A stretch of DNA of 64,000 nt from Panagrolaimus kolymaensis (taxonomy: Eukaryota; Nematoda; Chromadorea; Rhabditida; Panagrolaimidae): the NCBI GenBank assembly GCA_028622995.1, contig JAJQJQ010000004.1:8680001-8744000 (forward strand), given 5' to 3'. Below the pieces are notes generated by a model. It was not told the origin of the DNA. It made no database searches and was given only the letters and a program-made list of their open reading frames with translations. Shown here one piece after another: positions 37,601 to 49,600 of the stretch; the first letter of the stretch is position 1; the number at the start of each line of letters is the position of its first letter. The position numbers and the translations under genes were made by a program.

Positions 37601-40036
37601 TCTATTTGAATTTTTTTCTTCTCAGTCGAGTTAATTGCAATTTCTTTTTCTTTTCTTTTTTTATTTGGGGCTTTTAAAGTCAAATTTTTATTGAAGAAGT
37701 CTTTAAGAGCAACTTAAAGGGGTTAAAAGCCATTGAAAAAAAATGGAAAGAGCTTTCATCTATGTTGTTCAATTCCAGTTTTAATCCTTAAAAAATCAAT
37801 TCAAAACTTTTTCACTCAATTTATTTTAATGAAATTCAAGTCGTTATTGCTATCATATACTCTCTCCCAGAAATATAATTGCACATTTACAAATATAATT
37901 TTTTTAAGATCGTAAAAACCATCAAACAGTTATATTCATTATTTTTATAGAAAGAAAAATAAATAACTCGCATTTAAGTTTTTTTACATAAATTTTGGAA
38001 TTTAAAATAAATTGTTTTTATTTTTGTTGTAAATTATGAAATGTTACAGTCGTCGTCAGTTTAGTTTTTAAACAATTACTTTAATGAAGCAAAAAATGAA
38101 TTAAAAAAGTGGGAAAAGATAAATTTAAGCAACATTTCCTTGAAATTGCAGTTATAAAAAAAGGGTGTTCGGCTTTTGCTTTTCTCAAATACAGCTTCAT
38201 CGTTGACAGTTTTATTAATACTATTATTATTTAAATTTATTTGCTGAAAATAATTATAAATAACATCGATGAATACAAGCACAGTTTTTTTCTAATTTAA
38301 TTATTTTAAACCAATATGGCTAAATTTAGCAATTTTGTTTCCAAACCACAGTTTTGTTTTTTACATGTAAATATTATGCAAATGACGCTTGTTGAAATGG
38401 CCAAAACAAAGCCTCCATATATTTTTCTTCAAACCAGTTTTATCTAAAAAAAATTAATAAAAAATCTAAAAATTGAAGTTTAGCATTTAAAAAAAGTTTT
38501 TTTATTTTCTCTTCCATCACCAAACAAGGAATATCAGTTTAAAAAAATTTAATATTGTAACTTTAAATTGATCAGAGTTCCAATTCATGAATTATAAAAT
38601 AAAATAAAAATTTTTATTGATATTTCTGATAGAAATTACAAATCAGTTTTATAAAATATTTTTCTGTTAGTATTTTTTGATAAATTGTCAAATCTCTAAG
38701 AAAATTTGAAAATGATAATAAACAAAATAATAATCACATGTGTTATTAATTAAGTTCAGTTTTTTCCTAAAAAAAAATAAATTTAAATCTTAACTTTAAA
38801 CCGAAGTTGTTGTCTTCAGGCAGTTTTCATCTTTCCATCATCTGAAAGCGTGAAAAGTCAGTTAAATTTCTCGATATTAGTATAACGAAAAAGTTATGTA
38901 CGTATCTCCAAAATAACCAATCGAAAGTAAAAAAATTTCAAACCATTTTATTTGATATTTCGGGAGAAAACGCAGTTTTTAATTATGTTTTTATTGACTT
39001 TGTTATTGATAAAGTGTCCAAACATTAATTTAATATGATACTTTATTTTACAAAAATTTAACGATTCCCCTCATCCTGGAATTGCAGTTTTTTTTATCCA
39101 TAAAATATTTTACCTTCCAAAACAAAATCGTTGTTGTTTTTTTACGATGTTTGTTGTTTTCCATTTTTATGTGGGGGTTTTGAAATGCATCGCAATTTTT
39201 TTATTCGTTTTTTTGTTGCTTTGTTTTGTTTTGGTTTCCTTCGTTTCAAAGAGCAGCCGCCGCACCCAAGTCCAACCAACAAAAAAGTATGCAGAAGTGC
39301 GTCCTTCGCTCTTTCCTTTCCAAAAGAATGTTGTTGTTATTGTTTTTTTCTCACTCATTCAATTCCATTTCACAACTTTTGTTTTATTCTGCAGTTTTTT
39401 TGTTTTCTTTCCCATTTTTTGCTAAATTTTCCAATTATTATTATAATTTTCAGTTTTGTGCATTTTTTAAAATTTTTTAAAGGCTTTTTCTTTTTCCAGT
39501 TTTCTTAAATAAAAAAATTCAATGGTAGAAGCCTTTCTTCTTCTCAAAGCTACCCCAACACTCTACAATACAGTTTTCGAAACAACTTCCGTTTTTAACC
39601 CTGACTTTTTTTTTATCTTTAACAACTTCATAGTTTTTATAGTAAATAATATAATTTTTTCAAGTGTTATCTAATAAAAATATCCCAAATGAACTCTTCT
39701 ATCAATCTCCCTCCTTAATCCTCAGTTTTTTTTCCTTTTTTGATTTTTTTAATGTCACTTTTACATCTTTTTTTTTTCGGCTTTTTCAACCCCACATATT
39801 ATTTTTTACCGAAGTTCATCTATTTCGCATGTTTGCCAGTTTAATCCAAGAAAAAAGAATTCATTGATATCCATATTTCTCGCCTGTCCATACAGATATG
39901 GAAGCTACAGCTTTTAACCAAATTTCATTCTCTTCTTTTATAAATTTCACTTTTTTTGCCTTCGCTTTTTTATTTTCAACGAATACCATGCAAATCAGTT
40001 TTTTTATTTTATCAATAAAAGTTATTTTCTTTTCAG
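28680..40036 (+). repeat. Long gene-poor CAGTT(T/A) motif array with several motif-free islands
   Basis: Over 11 kb with no protein I can recognise on either strand. The + strand motif recurs about every 55-110 bp. It is interrupted by islands near 30690-31020, 32600-33075, 33785-34330, 35250-35785 and 37040-37770 (the last holding one copy near 37465). Those islands are rich in poly-A/poly-T with GACGACGACG or CTTCTTTT tracts. All open frames here are short, Lys/Phe/Asn-rich and usually run through motif copies, so none is called. The stretch could contain untranslated exons of either flanking gene, or noncoding transcription units. Confidence 0.65.
36729..36807. repeat. Small GC-rich imperfect inverted repeat
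   Basis: A GC-rich patch inside AT-rich DNA centred on GGGCCGGGGCCC. Flanking words GCATG-ACA-CAAAG-CCCCC and, inverted, GCATGG-CAAAG-GTCCC make an imperfect palindrome. Possibly a remnant of a short MITE; no clear target-site duplication was found. Confidence 0.35.
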
Positions 40037-40059
40037 TTTAATCCAACAAAAAAATAAAA

Positions 40060-42943
40060 ATGTCTTTGATAGCTCCATTCTTTTCCAATTCTCAAAAATC
40101 GATGTTAAATTTACACAGTTTTCAAACAATTTTATCTAAACCCATTTTGACTGGAGTGAATGAAACTCTGGCAGATACCCGAAATATTTTTCAACAAATT
40201 CGTGGAATTATTAATAATCAAAATGATGGATTCCCAAAAAATAATGAACAAATCTTATCAGTTTTAATAATCGAAGTGAATGCAAATATTAAACGATTGG
40301 GAAATTTATTGAAAAATAATTCAATGAATTTATCGGCCGTGAGTTATTTTTTAGTATTAAAAATAAAGCAGCGATGAAAAAAATAAAAAGACAGTTAAAA
40401 ATTATGGGTATAAAAGCCACCTTGTTTTTTTGCTCTGCACAGTTAACCTTTTAATTCAAAAATTGCTAGCTCTTGCACAACCAGTTAAAATTAAAAAAGA
40501 AATAATTTAATACCTAACTCTTTTTAACAAATTATTTTTATACATGTGTACTTTTTTACCCTCAAACCCCCATAAAAAATGTTTATCAGTTATTTAAAAA
40601 ATTTAATATGTGAAAATTTTTATTTTCTCAAAAAACACCATTTTGTTGGTCGCAGTTTTAATAATTTTGTAATCTTCTTATTGAAATTTCTAAAAAAAAG
40701 CTAATAATGGAAATCCTTAACATCAAAAATTCTAATAACTGTGAAATAAAAGCATCTTAGAAGCAGCTAATGACAATTTAAGATAACCCAAAAAATAGTC
40801 TTAATTATTTAATAATAAAAAAATTATCAAAGCTTTTGACAGTAAAAATTTTTGAAAAAAGAAAATTTATTCTTTCTAAAATTATTAAAAAATCTTTATA
40901 ATGCTAAACAAGTTGACAGTTTAAAAATTTTAAATTAAGTTTTGCAAATCCAGTTAAAAAAATATCATATAAAATTTAATAAAATCCTTAATTACAACAC
41001 AGTTTTTAATGAATTAAAAATATATTTTAGACCCAAATTGAAGAAATTGAATTCTTGAGAAATGAAGGAAAAATACTTTTATCTGAATTTGGAGAATTCG
41101 ATGATTCTGTTACAAATAGTATCCCTGAAGACAGTTTTCATATTAACGAAGAAACCCTTAAAGAAATTAATGCCCAAATTAGCGAAATTAAAAATACCTT
41201 TTCTAAATTATTAACAAACACCGATGTCACAAGTGGCACTCTCAATAATTACATTCAAACTCGAAAAGAAATTTGCAATGATTTAATGGATAAAAAAGTT
41301 ATTATTGAGCAACTCATGGATCAAGATGATTTAAAATATCATAATTACAATATTTTAATTTTTATTAAAGAATTTGAAAGAATTCTTCAAATGATTGGCG
41401 AAGCCACATTTCAATTGGAAGAAGCCGAGAAAAAGTTTTATGCCCTCGGGGATTTTAATGCTAAAATTGAAATGATTAAAAATGAAATAGAAAATGATGG
41501 AGAAAATTTTGAAGAAGAAAAAGCTGAGGTAAGCCAGAAAAAAAACAAAAACAATTAATTTGGAAAGTTTAAAACAGTTACATTTTTGAGTAGATTAGAA
41601 ATATTAGAATTCGTTTTTTTGTAAGCACCAAAAACAATACAGTTAATTTTTTTGTTTAAATTTTTCTTTTTTCAAAAATCAAATTTTTGAAAAAAAATGC
41701 TTCAAGCGACATTGCATTATTTTGGTATTTGGTATTGCGACGAAAATAATAGCACCTTTGTAAACTGTTGCAGTTTTTAAAAAAATATATTTTAGTTTCT
41801 CGACATCCAAAAAAAAAATAAAATATTAAAAATAGCTTTATTTATGAAATTCGTCAAAAATGATAAAGTAAAGTTTTAGTTATTTATAAATTTATAATTA
41901 TCAAAAAAAATTTAAAAAAATCGTCCATAATTGAAGCTCTTGTTCAGTTAAAAAAACGATACAAAAATTGCTTATATCAAATCAGTTATTACTAAAGATG
42001 TAAGAAACAAGTTCAACAGTTTTTTTTTAAATCTTGGAGCATAAAATTTAATGTCCGAGTTTGTTCAACAGTTAAAGAAATTTTAAATATAGTTTAGTGT
42101 TATTGAATTTTAACTTTTAAAACGACAGTTTTACAATTTTTTATTCTTTTTTCGACAGTTTTTTATAATTTAAATAGCGGCCACTTAAGAAATACATTGC
42201 ACCGAACAGTTTATATGACACTCGTGAGTGTAGTTGTTGGATTGGCAGTTTTAAATAAACATTTTAAGACTGGAACATTTCTTTCAGTTTTTTTTTGTTT
42301 GTAATAAATTTTTTTTCTGAATTTATGGAAAAAATCAGTTAAAAAAATAAATTTATAGCGAATTCGTCAAGAAATTGAACATTGCCAAGATATAATCGAT
42401 GCATTCGAAATTGTTTGTAATAATCTCACAGCACAATTGGCTGAACTTGCCGCATTTAGTGGTGATTCAATAATTAGTCAAGAAGCGGAATATTTGGTTG
42501 AGCTTGAAGGATATAAAATTGATTTGCATGAAGTTCGAGAAAGGTAAAAAGCAGTTTAAATATTTAAATTGCTTGATTCTAAAGAAGTCAGTTTTAGATT
42601 TGAAAAAGCTTTAATCAAATCAAAAATTTCTGAAAATTTTGTGACAAAAGAAATTTCAACAAACACCATTTTCCCAAAATTGGTCACAGTTTCAACCAAC
42701 ACCGACGATGATTTGCTTGAAATCCTAAAACCAGAACTTCCAATTATTCCTGATTGTGAAATAAAAAATCCTCCACCCAAAGCCATTCTTTATACTCGAG
42801 GTTATCAATTCATTCTAGGATTTTTACCTGTAATTCTTTTTGGTTTAACTATGGTCACTCTTTTCGCAGAACGTTCTCCACCAAATAATTGGCGTAAAAT
42901 GTGGGGGCCACAAGTAGATTTTGATTGTCTTCCACCATCCTAA
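40060..42943 (+). CDS. Tail-anchored coiled-coil protein with a KASH-like C-terminus (LINC-complex candidate)
   Basis: Exons 40060-40338, 41031-41528, 42359-42543 and 42598-42943 join to 435 residues. Residues about 10-320 are predicted by eye to be mostly helical and coiled-coil or spectrin-repeat-like (EANANIKRLGNLL-type heptads, EEAEKKF, EIEHCQDIIDAFE). A single membrane segment (about 391-410, FILGFLPVILFGLTMVTLF) is followed by 25 residues ending WGPQVDFDCLPPS. KASH proteins have this plan: cytoplasmic helical rod, one outer-nuclear-membrane segment, and a short luminal tail ending P-x-L-x-Y-...-PPPT that docks in SUN trimers. Here the spacing and P-x-V-x-F-...-PPS are similar, with one proline fewer. 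A role in anchoring nuclei to the cytoskeleton is inferred. The ATG was chosen as the first in frame; a pyrimidine-CAG lies 24 bases upstream and could be an acceptor for a further 5' exon. The last intron (54 nt) consists largely of two CAGTT motifs. Confidence 0.7.
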
Positions 42944-43398
42944 ATATTTTTTTAATATAGTTTAATTTTTTTTATTATGGAAATTTTTTTTATTGAGTTT
43001 CTGATGCTGTTTACAGTTTTTTTCTATCTGTAAACGAATGTTTTTTTTTTTATCTCGTCGCAGTTTTAACTCCCGAAAACAATTATTTCATCCATAATTC
43101 GAATTTTAAAAATTTTCTACAGTTTTTTTCTTTATTAAAATTCAAACCATAATTTCTTTTATCCAATTTCTAAAAAAAGCTTTTGTTATTTTTACTATAG
43201 TGTTTGTAAGTATCCTTTAAAGGTACAGTTATTTTTACCATGGATTTTTATTATTCTTTCTCTTATTTTTGTGCATATTTGTTTTTATATGTGAAATTCA
43301 GTTTTAACCATGCATTTTTTAAAGCATAATCGAAATAATTAAAATGAACAAAATTTATTTTTTATGATATTTTACAAGTTCTACTCAGTTTTTTTTAT
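42944..43398 (+). repeat. 3' UTR and motif array downstream of the KASH-like gene
   Basis: No coding potential is seen. CAGTTT copies recur near 43014, 43060, 43120, 43226, 43298 and 43386, all on the + strand, up to the edge of the MITE. Confidence 0.5.
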
Positions 43399-43406
43399 GA
43401 ATTACC

Positions 43407-43806
43407 CAGTGTTCTTACTTTGCCTTTTGGTCGCGCCAAGCGCCGCGCCGGGCGCCAGAAAAATGAAAAACCGCGCCAGGCACCGCGCCACGCGCCAGCC
43501 TTTAAAATTTTGAGCACCAGCGCCGCGCCACGCGCCAGAAAAAAATTTAAATAATGACCAAAAACATTAACTTTTTTATTTATTTAGTAAGATATACTTA
43601 AAATAACGCTATATATGAGGTTTTACTAAGATTAAATCAATTTTTTTCTGGAAAATTCAAGCATTTTAAAATTTTAAAAATATTTTTTAATTTTTCTCGC
43701 GCCACGCGCCGCGCCGAGCATCGGATTTCTGAAAAGCCGCGCCAAGCACCGCGCCACGCGCCAGCTGGCGCGCGCCGGCGCGGGTGCGGCGCGAGTAAGA
43801 ACACTG
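43407..43806. mobile_element. 400 bp GC-rich hAT-type MITE
   Basis: Perfect 13 bp terminal inverted repeats, CAGTGTTCTTACT and AGTAAGAACACTG, are flanked by an identical 8 bp duplication GAATTACC at 43399-43406 and 43807-43814. CAGTG termini with an 8 bp duplication are typical of hAT elements. Inside each end are runs of GCGCCACGCGCC / GCGCCGCGCC units, extremely GC-rich against the AT-rich background and partly inverted with respect to one another, enclosing an AT-rich centre. There is no coding capacity and no CAGTT(T/A) copy. Confidence 0.9.
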
Positions 43807-43814
43807 GAATTACC

Positions 43815-45985
43815 CAAGATTTTGTATTCCAGTGCCTTAAGTGTGCTTATATTAACACTTTTTATTATTATTGTATTACTTTTTTATTTTAATATAAATC
43901 AGTTTTATGCAATTCAGCTCTGTTTTTCCATACAATGACTTTTGTAACGCTAATACAGTTTTTTTGTTTAAAATAATTTATTTTGTGTTTTATTTTATTT
44001 TTTTCTCCCAAATAAAAACCAAATTTTAATTCAAAAAATTATATTTCGACCTTTCAATAATTAAATTTAATCTCTCAACATGTTTGAAGAGGAGTTGGAC
44101 AGCCGATTGCAGTTTTAATTAATGCAATACCAAGCATAACCACATTCTTTGCAAAACATTTTAAAAATCTTAGAATCTTTTTTTTTTGAATATTACTATA
44201 GGAATTATTAAAATCTTTCAATTGGAGAAATAAGAAACAGTTTTTTTTTCTAAACTCAACCTTGCCATCCAATTCCTTTATGGTTTTAAACATTGTAATA
44301 TTGTATTAGTTTTTTTTGTTTCAGTTTAAATTAAAGGCCTTGTAAGAACGGTGGCGACAGTTTTTTGACACCATTCTTTTGGGACCAAGCACATAAAATT
44401 GAATTCAGTTTTCATTCATAAAATCAAAGAAGAAGAAAAGAATTATTTTACCAATGCCTCAGCAACGACAAAACACAGTTTAATAAAAAAAATATTTTTT
44501 AACATTGTATAAAAGTATTTGTTAAAAGTAATTATAATTTATCCGACACCTTTAGGCGGGGCCAGTTAAAAAAAATTAATTTTTCTTAATTTTTTTAAAT
44601 CCAAATTTGAATTTCTTTGGGTGTAAGAAGTCACAAATGGGAAACCCAGACCACAGTTTATTTATTTTTGCTTGTGAAAACCTAAAAAAATTTTGGTAAC
44701 AAAAACAATTATTTTCGTCAAACCAAAGATTAATTCTTTTCAGTTTTTTTTTATTCTAATAACTCTTACTTATTTCCCGTAAATTTTATTCTCTTCAGTT
44801 TTTTTATTACTAAAAACCTAAAAACATTTGGTTAGAACTTGTCGACGACGACAGATGTTTAAATAAAATATAATCACTTTATGGCGAGTTTAGTTTATGG
44901 CTGCCATTTTTTTAATGTACCTTTTCTGAGTGTGGGTTATTAAATTTCATAAAAGCTTAAATTTTTTTCCAAAGTCAGTTAGTTTTTTACTTTTTTGTTT
45001 GAAAATTATTATTGAAAGCAGTGAAATTGAAGATAAAATAAATAATAATCGTAAAGTGACAAATTTTTTTATTGCGAAAGAAAAAAACCGTTTTAAATTT
45101 CTTATTTGTTGTTTAAATTTTATGATTTTCATTTTTCACAGTTTTATTGCATCCATTTTATCTGCCTCAGTTTTTTTGTTTTGTTTATTATAATTTTGAT
45201 TCCTTTCCGTGTTCCATAACTTACTCAGTTTTTTACGATTTCTAAATAATTAACAATGACAACAAATTTTATTTTTTTGAGATCATTGAAATGATTTTTT
45301 TATAATAAAAATTACTCTTTTTTTCACTCGATTACGATAATGAGACCAATATTCCAGTTTTGAATAATGAATATTATGTTTTTATAATCCCATCCATCAC
45401 AGTTTTTTTATAGGAGCTAAAATTCTTTTATTAACACCATTTGGATAGTTATGGATTATTGATTTGAGATGAAATATAAAAAGTTAAGAAAGAAATATTC
45501 CAGAATATACACTTCATTCGGCAGTTTTGTAAAAAATCTTGTAAGGAAAGCAAAAAATTTTGAAAATTTAGCAAACTTAAATAAAATGCAATTATTATTT
45601 TTTAATATATTTAACGAGAAATTTTTATGTTAAAGCAAGCACGATGAAAAATCTCCTCAGTTTTTTTCAAAATATATTTTAAAGCCAAACAGTTTCACAG
45701 TTTTCACCTTCAAAAAAGAAACCTTTGGAGCTCTATTTAATTTATTATTTTTCTATAATTCAATAATGTAAAATCTGATTCAGTTTTTTTAATACTCTCT
45801 GAGAAAATTAGATTAAATTTTAAAGACATAAAATTATTTTTATTTGAAAACTTTGACTTTTACACTTTCCAATTTTCTTTTTTTCCAAGCTTTTGTCTGC
45901 TAGCTTTTAATAAATTTTTTAACGTTCTCTCCATTTAAAAAAATATATTGATTTAACAAAATTTTCTTCTTCTCTTCAAGGTCCA
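43815..45985 (+). repeat. Intergenic CAGTT(T/A) array between the MITE and the SK channel promoter
   Basis: Motif copies about every 60-110 bp on the + strand (near 43900, 43956, 44110, 44240, 44325, 44650 and onward to 45984). A 72-codon minus-strand frame at 44075-44293 contains two motif copies and is not accepted as a gene. Nothing else is recognisable. Confidence 0.55.
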
Positions 45986-45989
45986 GTTT

Positions 45990-46680
45990 TTTCCCTTCCA
46001 AAAAATTTCTTATTAGCCATATTTGAATATTCTTTAAAAAAGTAAATTTTACTCTCTCTCTTTCAAAAAAGATAACAAACTCACGTTAAAAAAAACAAAA
46101 AAAAGTAAGTTTCAATCAACCAAATAAATTTTGACAACCATTGCCCCAGCTACCACCGCAAATAAAAAAATTTTTGGCTCCCAAAAATAAATAAGAAAGA
46201 AAAAAAACAAAGAAAAAAAAAGTTGGCGAGTGACGAAGACGAGCGACCTTCTTCATTCAGCTCCAGCAACAAACAACAACTAACTAAAAAAGCTTCGAGG
46301 ATAATTTAGAAAGACATCAACAAAAAAAGAAAGCATTCTTCCAAAAAAAAATAAAATAAAAGTCAAGACTTTTCTTTTTTTGTCTTTTTTTTTCTAGAGG
46401 TGGTAGTTGCTGGTGGCCCACCGACACCCGCCACATCTCTCTTTTATGCCAAAAAACAAAAATGCGTTAAAGATGGAACCTTTTTTTCCTTTCTCCTTTC
46501 ATCCGTTTTTTTTATTTTGATGCTCTGAGTTTGTTTTTTTTTTTTCTTCTTCCTATGACTTCTTCATCTTTTTTTTTGTTGTTGTCGGATGAAAAAATAA
46601 TGAAGTGACTGAAACGACTTTTTTTGGAGTAAATAAATTTTTCAATATTAAAATTTTATTCCAGTCGCTTTGAAAAGAAA
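45990..46680 (+). promoter_or_regulatory. Motif-free island upstream of SK channel first exon 1a (putative promoter)
   Basis: A 0.7 kb interval without the motif, lying 0.4-1.1 kb upstream of exon 1a. It is enriched in CTCTCTCTC, TTCTTCTTCC and A-rich tracts with scattered GC-rich words (GGTGGCCCACCG). Its location fits a promoter; no core element is identifiable. Confidence 0.35.
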
Positions 46681-46683
46681 AAG

Positions 46684-49600
46684 TCAGTTTTTGAAAAAAT
46701 GTTTCTGGATCTTGAGAAGAATCTTTTTTTGATATTTTGTTGCTTTTATACCAAACTTTTGTACATCACAGTTTTATTTCTTTTATGGAATTTTTTTTCT
46801 TTTGTCCGCATAAACCAAAATTTAACATTTTAAACTAACCTTATATGCAAAATTTTTTTCGCGTCATTTTTTTCTTTAATTCTTATTTTTATTTTAACAT
46901 ATTTGATTCGTTTTTCCTATTTTCAATTCAATAACTTCATCAATCAGTTTTTTTTTATCAACAAAATTTCCATCTTCTTTTTTTTAAGCAGGAAGTTTTA
47001 CTTCCCTTTCCCACCGCCGGCCGTCTTTCAAGGAACTTCCCTCAAATAAAAAATACGATGGCGGCAGCATCTCGAATGGGAGCATTTTCATTTGGTGAAA
47101 AACCTAAATATTTTTGGTATGCTTCCACGCGTAAGTTTATTTTTTCTTTAATTTTTATTTTTTACTTTCTTTGATTTAAATTTTTGAAACTAATGAAGTA
47201 AAAATCACAGTTAAAAATTAGTATGGTAAAAAAATGTGCGACAGTTAAATAAAATTTATATCTTGCAAGAAGGATAAAATTACAGTTTTAAAAAATTTGT
47301 TTTTTCCATAAAAGTTTTCCTTGGTTCGATTCTCCACCAATTTATAAATATTTTAATGGTTTTTTTTTCAATTGAATTATTGGATTAAAAAAAAAATTTT
47401 AAAATATCAAAGGATATGAAAAACCCTTGGTCTTCCTTCTAGCCAAGATCGTCTACAGTTATTTTTTACATTCTTTAAAATCTTTGGTCGTTCAATGAAA
47501 ATTAATATATATTAATTATCCCATAGAAGTATCCACCGTTTTCAGTTTTCCTTATCTAACAACACTCGAATCCAGTTTTATTTTTTTAATGCTTCTTTTG
47601 AAGTATCAATTTTGCCAACTCAGTTAAAAAAAAATTTTTATTTATTTTTTATCCTCCTCAAATCCTTTACATAGGTTCGTACAATAGACTTATGAATTTT
47701 TTGATTAATTTTATTAAAATCAAAGAAATTTCTTACAGTTTTTTTTTCTCACTTCTCTAATTAACTGTCGTCTTCAGTTTTTTTTTTATTATTATTAGCA
47801 AACTCTATCGATATTCGTTTTCCAGTTTGCTTTAGCTTTCTTTCTTTAATTTTTTCAGTCTAACCACAACCACATTTTTTTATTGAAATTTTATTACGTT
47901 TAGCTTCTCTGCAGTTTATTCACGTTAAATTTTTAAACTTAGTAATAGTGTTTAAAAAATAGAAGAGTTTATCTCAAAGTTAAATTTTTTATCTAGTTTT
48001 TTTTTGGTAATTGTATTTTCTATAAAATACCCTATTTTGCTGATAACAGTTTTCATAATTTTGGGGAAAAAATTTTTCATTTTTCCTAAAAAATTAGTTA
48101 TATTGAATATTTTTTTGAGAATTTGAATTAAAAAAAATTAAATAGCCTTTTTTAATTACTTATTACCATTTTACAGTTTTAATTAATATCCGTGTAAATG
48201 GCTTTAGATAGGCAAAAGAAAACCAAGATATGACATTTTTAATAAATTATTTATTTTTTAGTTTAATCCTCAGTTTTTTATTATATAAAAAAGTTATGAA
48301 TAAATATTTTTATATGAATGTAGTTAGAATTACTTTTCAGTGAAGCTTTATTTTTTGAAATTTTTTCTTGCACTCACCTTCGTCTTGCGAACACAGCTCT
48401 TTTGACAGTTTTAAAAGTAAAAAGCAAAAAAAGCTAATGTATATCATTCCTTCCCTCATCATGTTTACTTTCTTAAAATTTAGTTTCAGTTTTTATTTAT
48501 TAAATAATAATTTTAATATCTACAAAAACCCAGTGGAAAAACTGGCCACAGTTAAAAAAAATTTTATTGGAAATTTTTCACCAATTTTTTTTCTGGTTTC
48601 ATACAGTTTAATTTTATTTATTTTTAAGGACATAGATTTTTGTTTTACCGCACAGACAACAACTCAGTTTTATAGATGAAATAAGTTTTTTCAGTTTGTT
48701 TTTACATAATTTTTTATTATTGCTTTTAACTAGCTTCCACACGGATGCTTGGTGCACAGTTATTTTCAAAAAAAAAGAAAATAATTAAGAGGAAGCAATG
48801 GATTTCCTTTTTACTAATAACTTAAAAGCTTCGACTTCACCTGTAAATTTTAGAAGATAAAAATATATTTCATAAAAAAAGTTGCATTAGATTTTTCAGT
48901 TATTTTGAGTTATAAAAAAGCAACAGCATTGAAAAATAATAATTTTAAAAGTAAAAAAAAAGCAAACTTCCGGCGCTTATAATTTTTTTTATTTTGCTTT
49001 GGCAAAAAAAAATGAAAAAAATATAAAACTAAAACAAACAAAAGAAAATATTTTTTTTGTTTTGTTTTAAAACAATGGCTTTTTTTCTTTTCGTCATTTT
49101 TTTAAACCTCAAAAACCCGAACTAAATAAAGGTTTGAAATAATAAAAATATTTGAGTTTCAACCAAGAAAAAAAAGTTAATAAATTATTAATTATATTTA
49201 TTTATTATTTTCCCTTCGAGACTATACCCAATTTTTTTTGCAAAAAAAAAAAAAGTATTCTTTAATTATGTTACTTGAAACCCAAGCTGCAGAATTGGAA
49301 GAAAATTTAAAAGAAACGGGTAAAATTTCTTCCACCACAACAAAAAATTATAAAAAAACTTTATATTATGGGAGTATCCCATCAATAAAAAAATATAATC
49401 CATCGTCGTCGCCATTTGTAACCAATACAAATGCAGCGCCAGCTTCATTAGAAAATATAATTCCCACGAGGATATTCAATGGTTAGTTTTTTTTGATGCT
49501 TACTTACTTTTTGCATTTATTTTTTCTTTTGTCCAATTTTTTTTTATATTTGGTTCTTTTTTTTTTTGAGATGTATTTAATTTTTGAGAGAAGTAAGCAA

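Noticed and set aside
39131..39508. 125-codon Phe-rich frame with hydrophobic stretches
   Set aside because: Composition follows T-runs and it overlaps other open frames on both strands; no signal-peptide exon donor in the right phase was evident for the channel gene.
44075..44293. 72-codon minus-strand frame with an ATG and a hydrophobic C-terminal part
   Set aside because: It runs through two CAGTT motif copies and a poly-A run, has no recognisable homology, and possible internal splice sites do not join in frame. Probably chance.
48368..48679. 103-codon frame in an SK intron
   Set aside because: It contains several array motif copies and is Phe/Lys/Asn-rich; nothing in it resembles an ion-channel exon.
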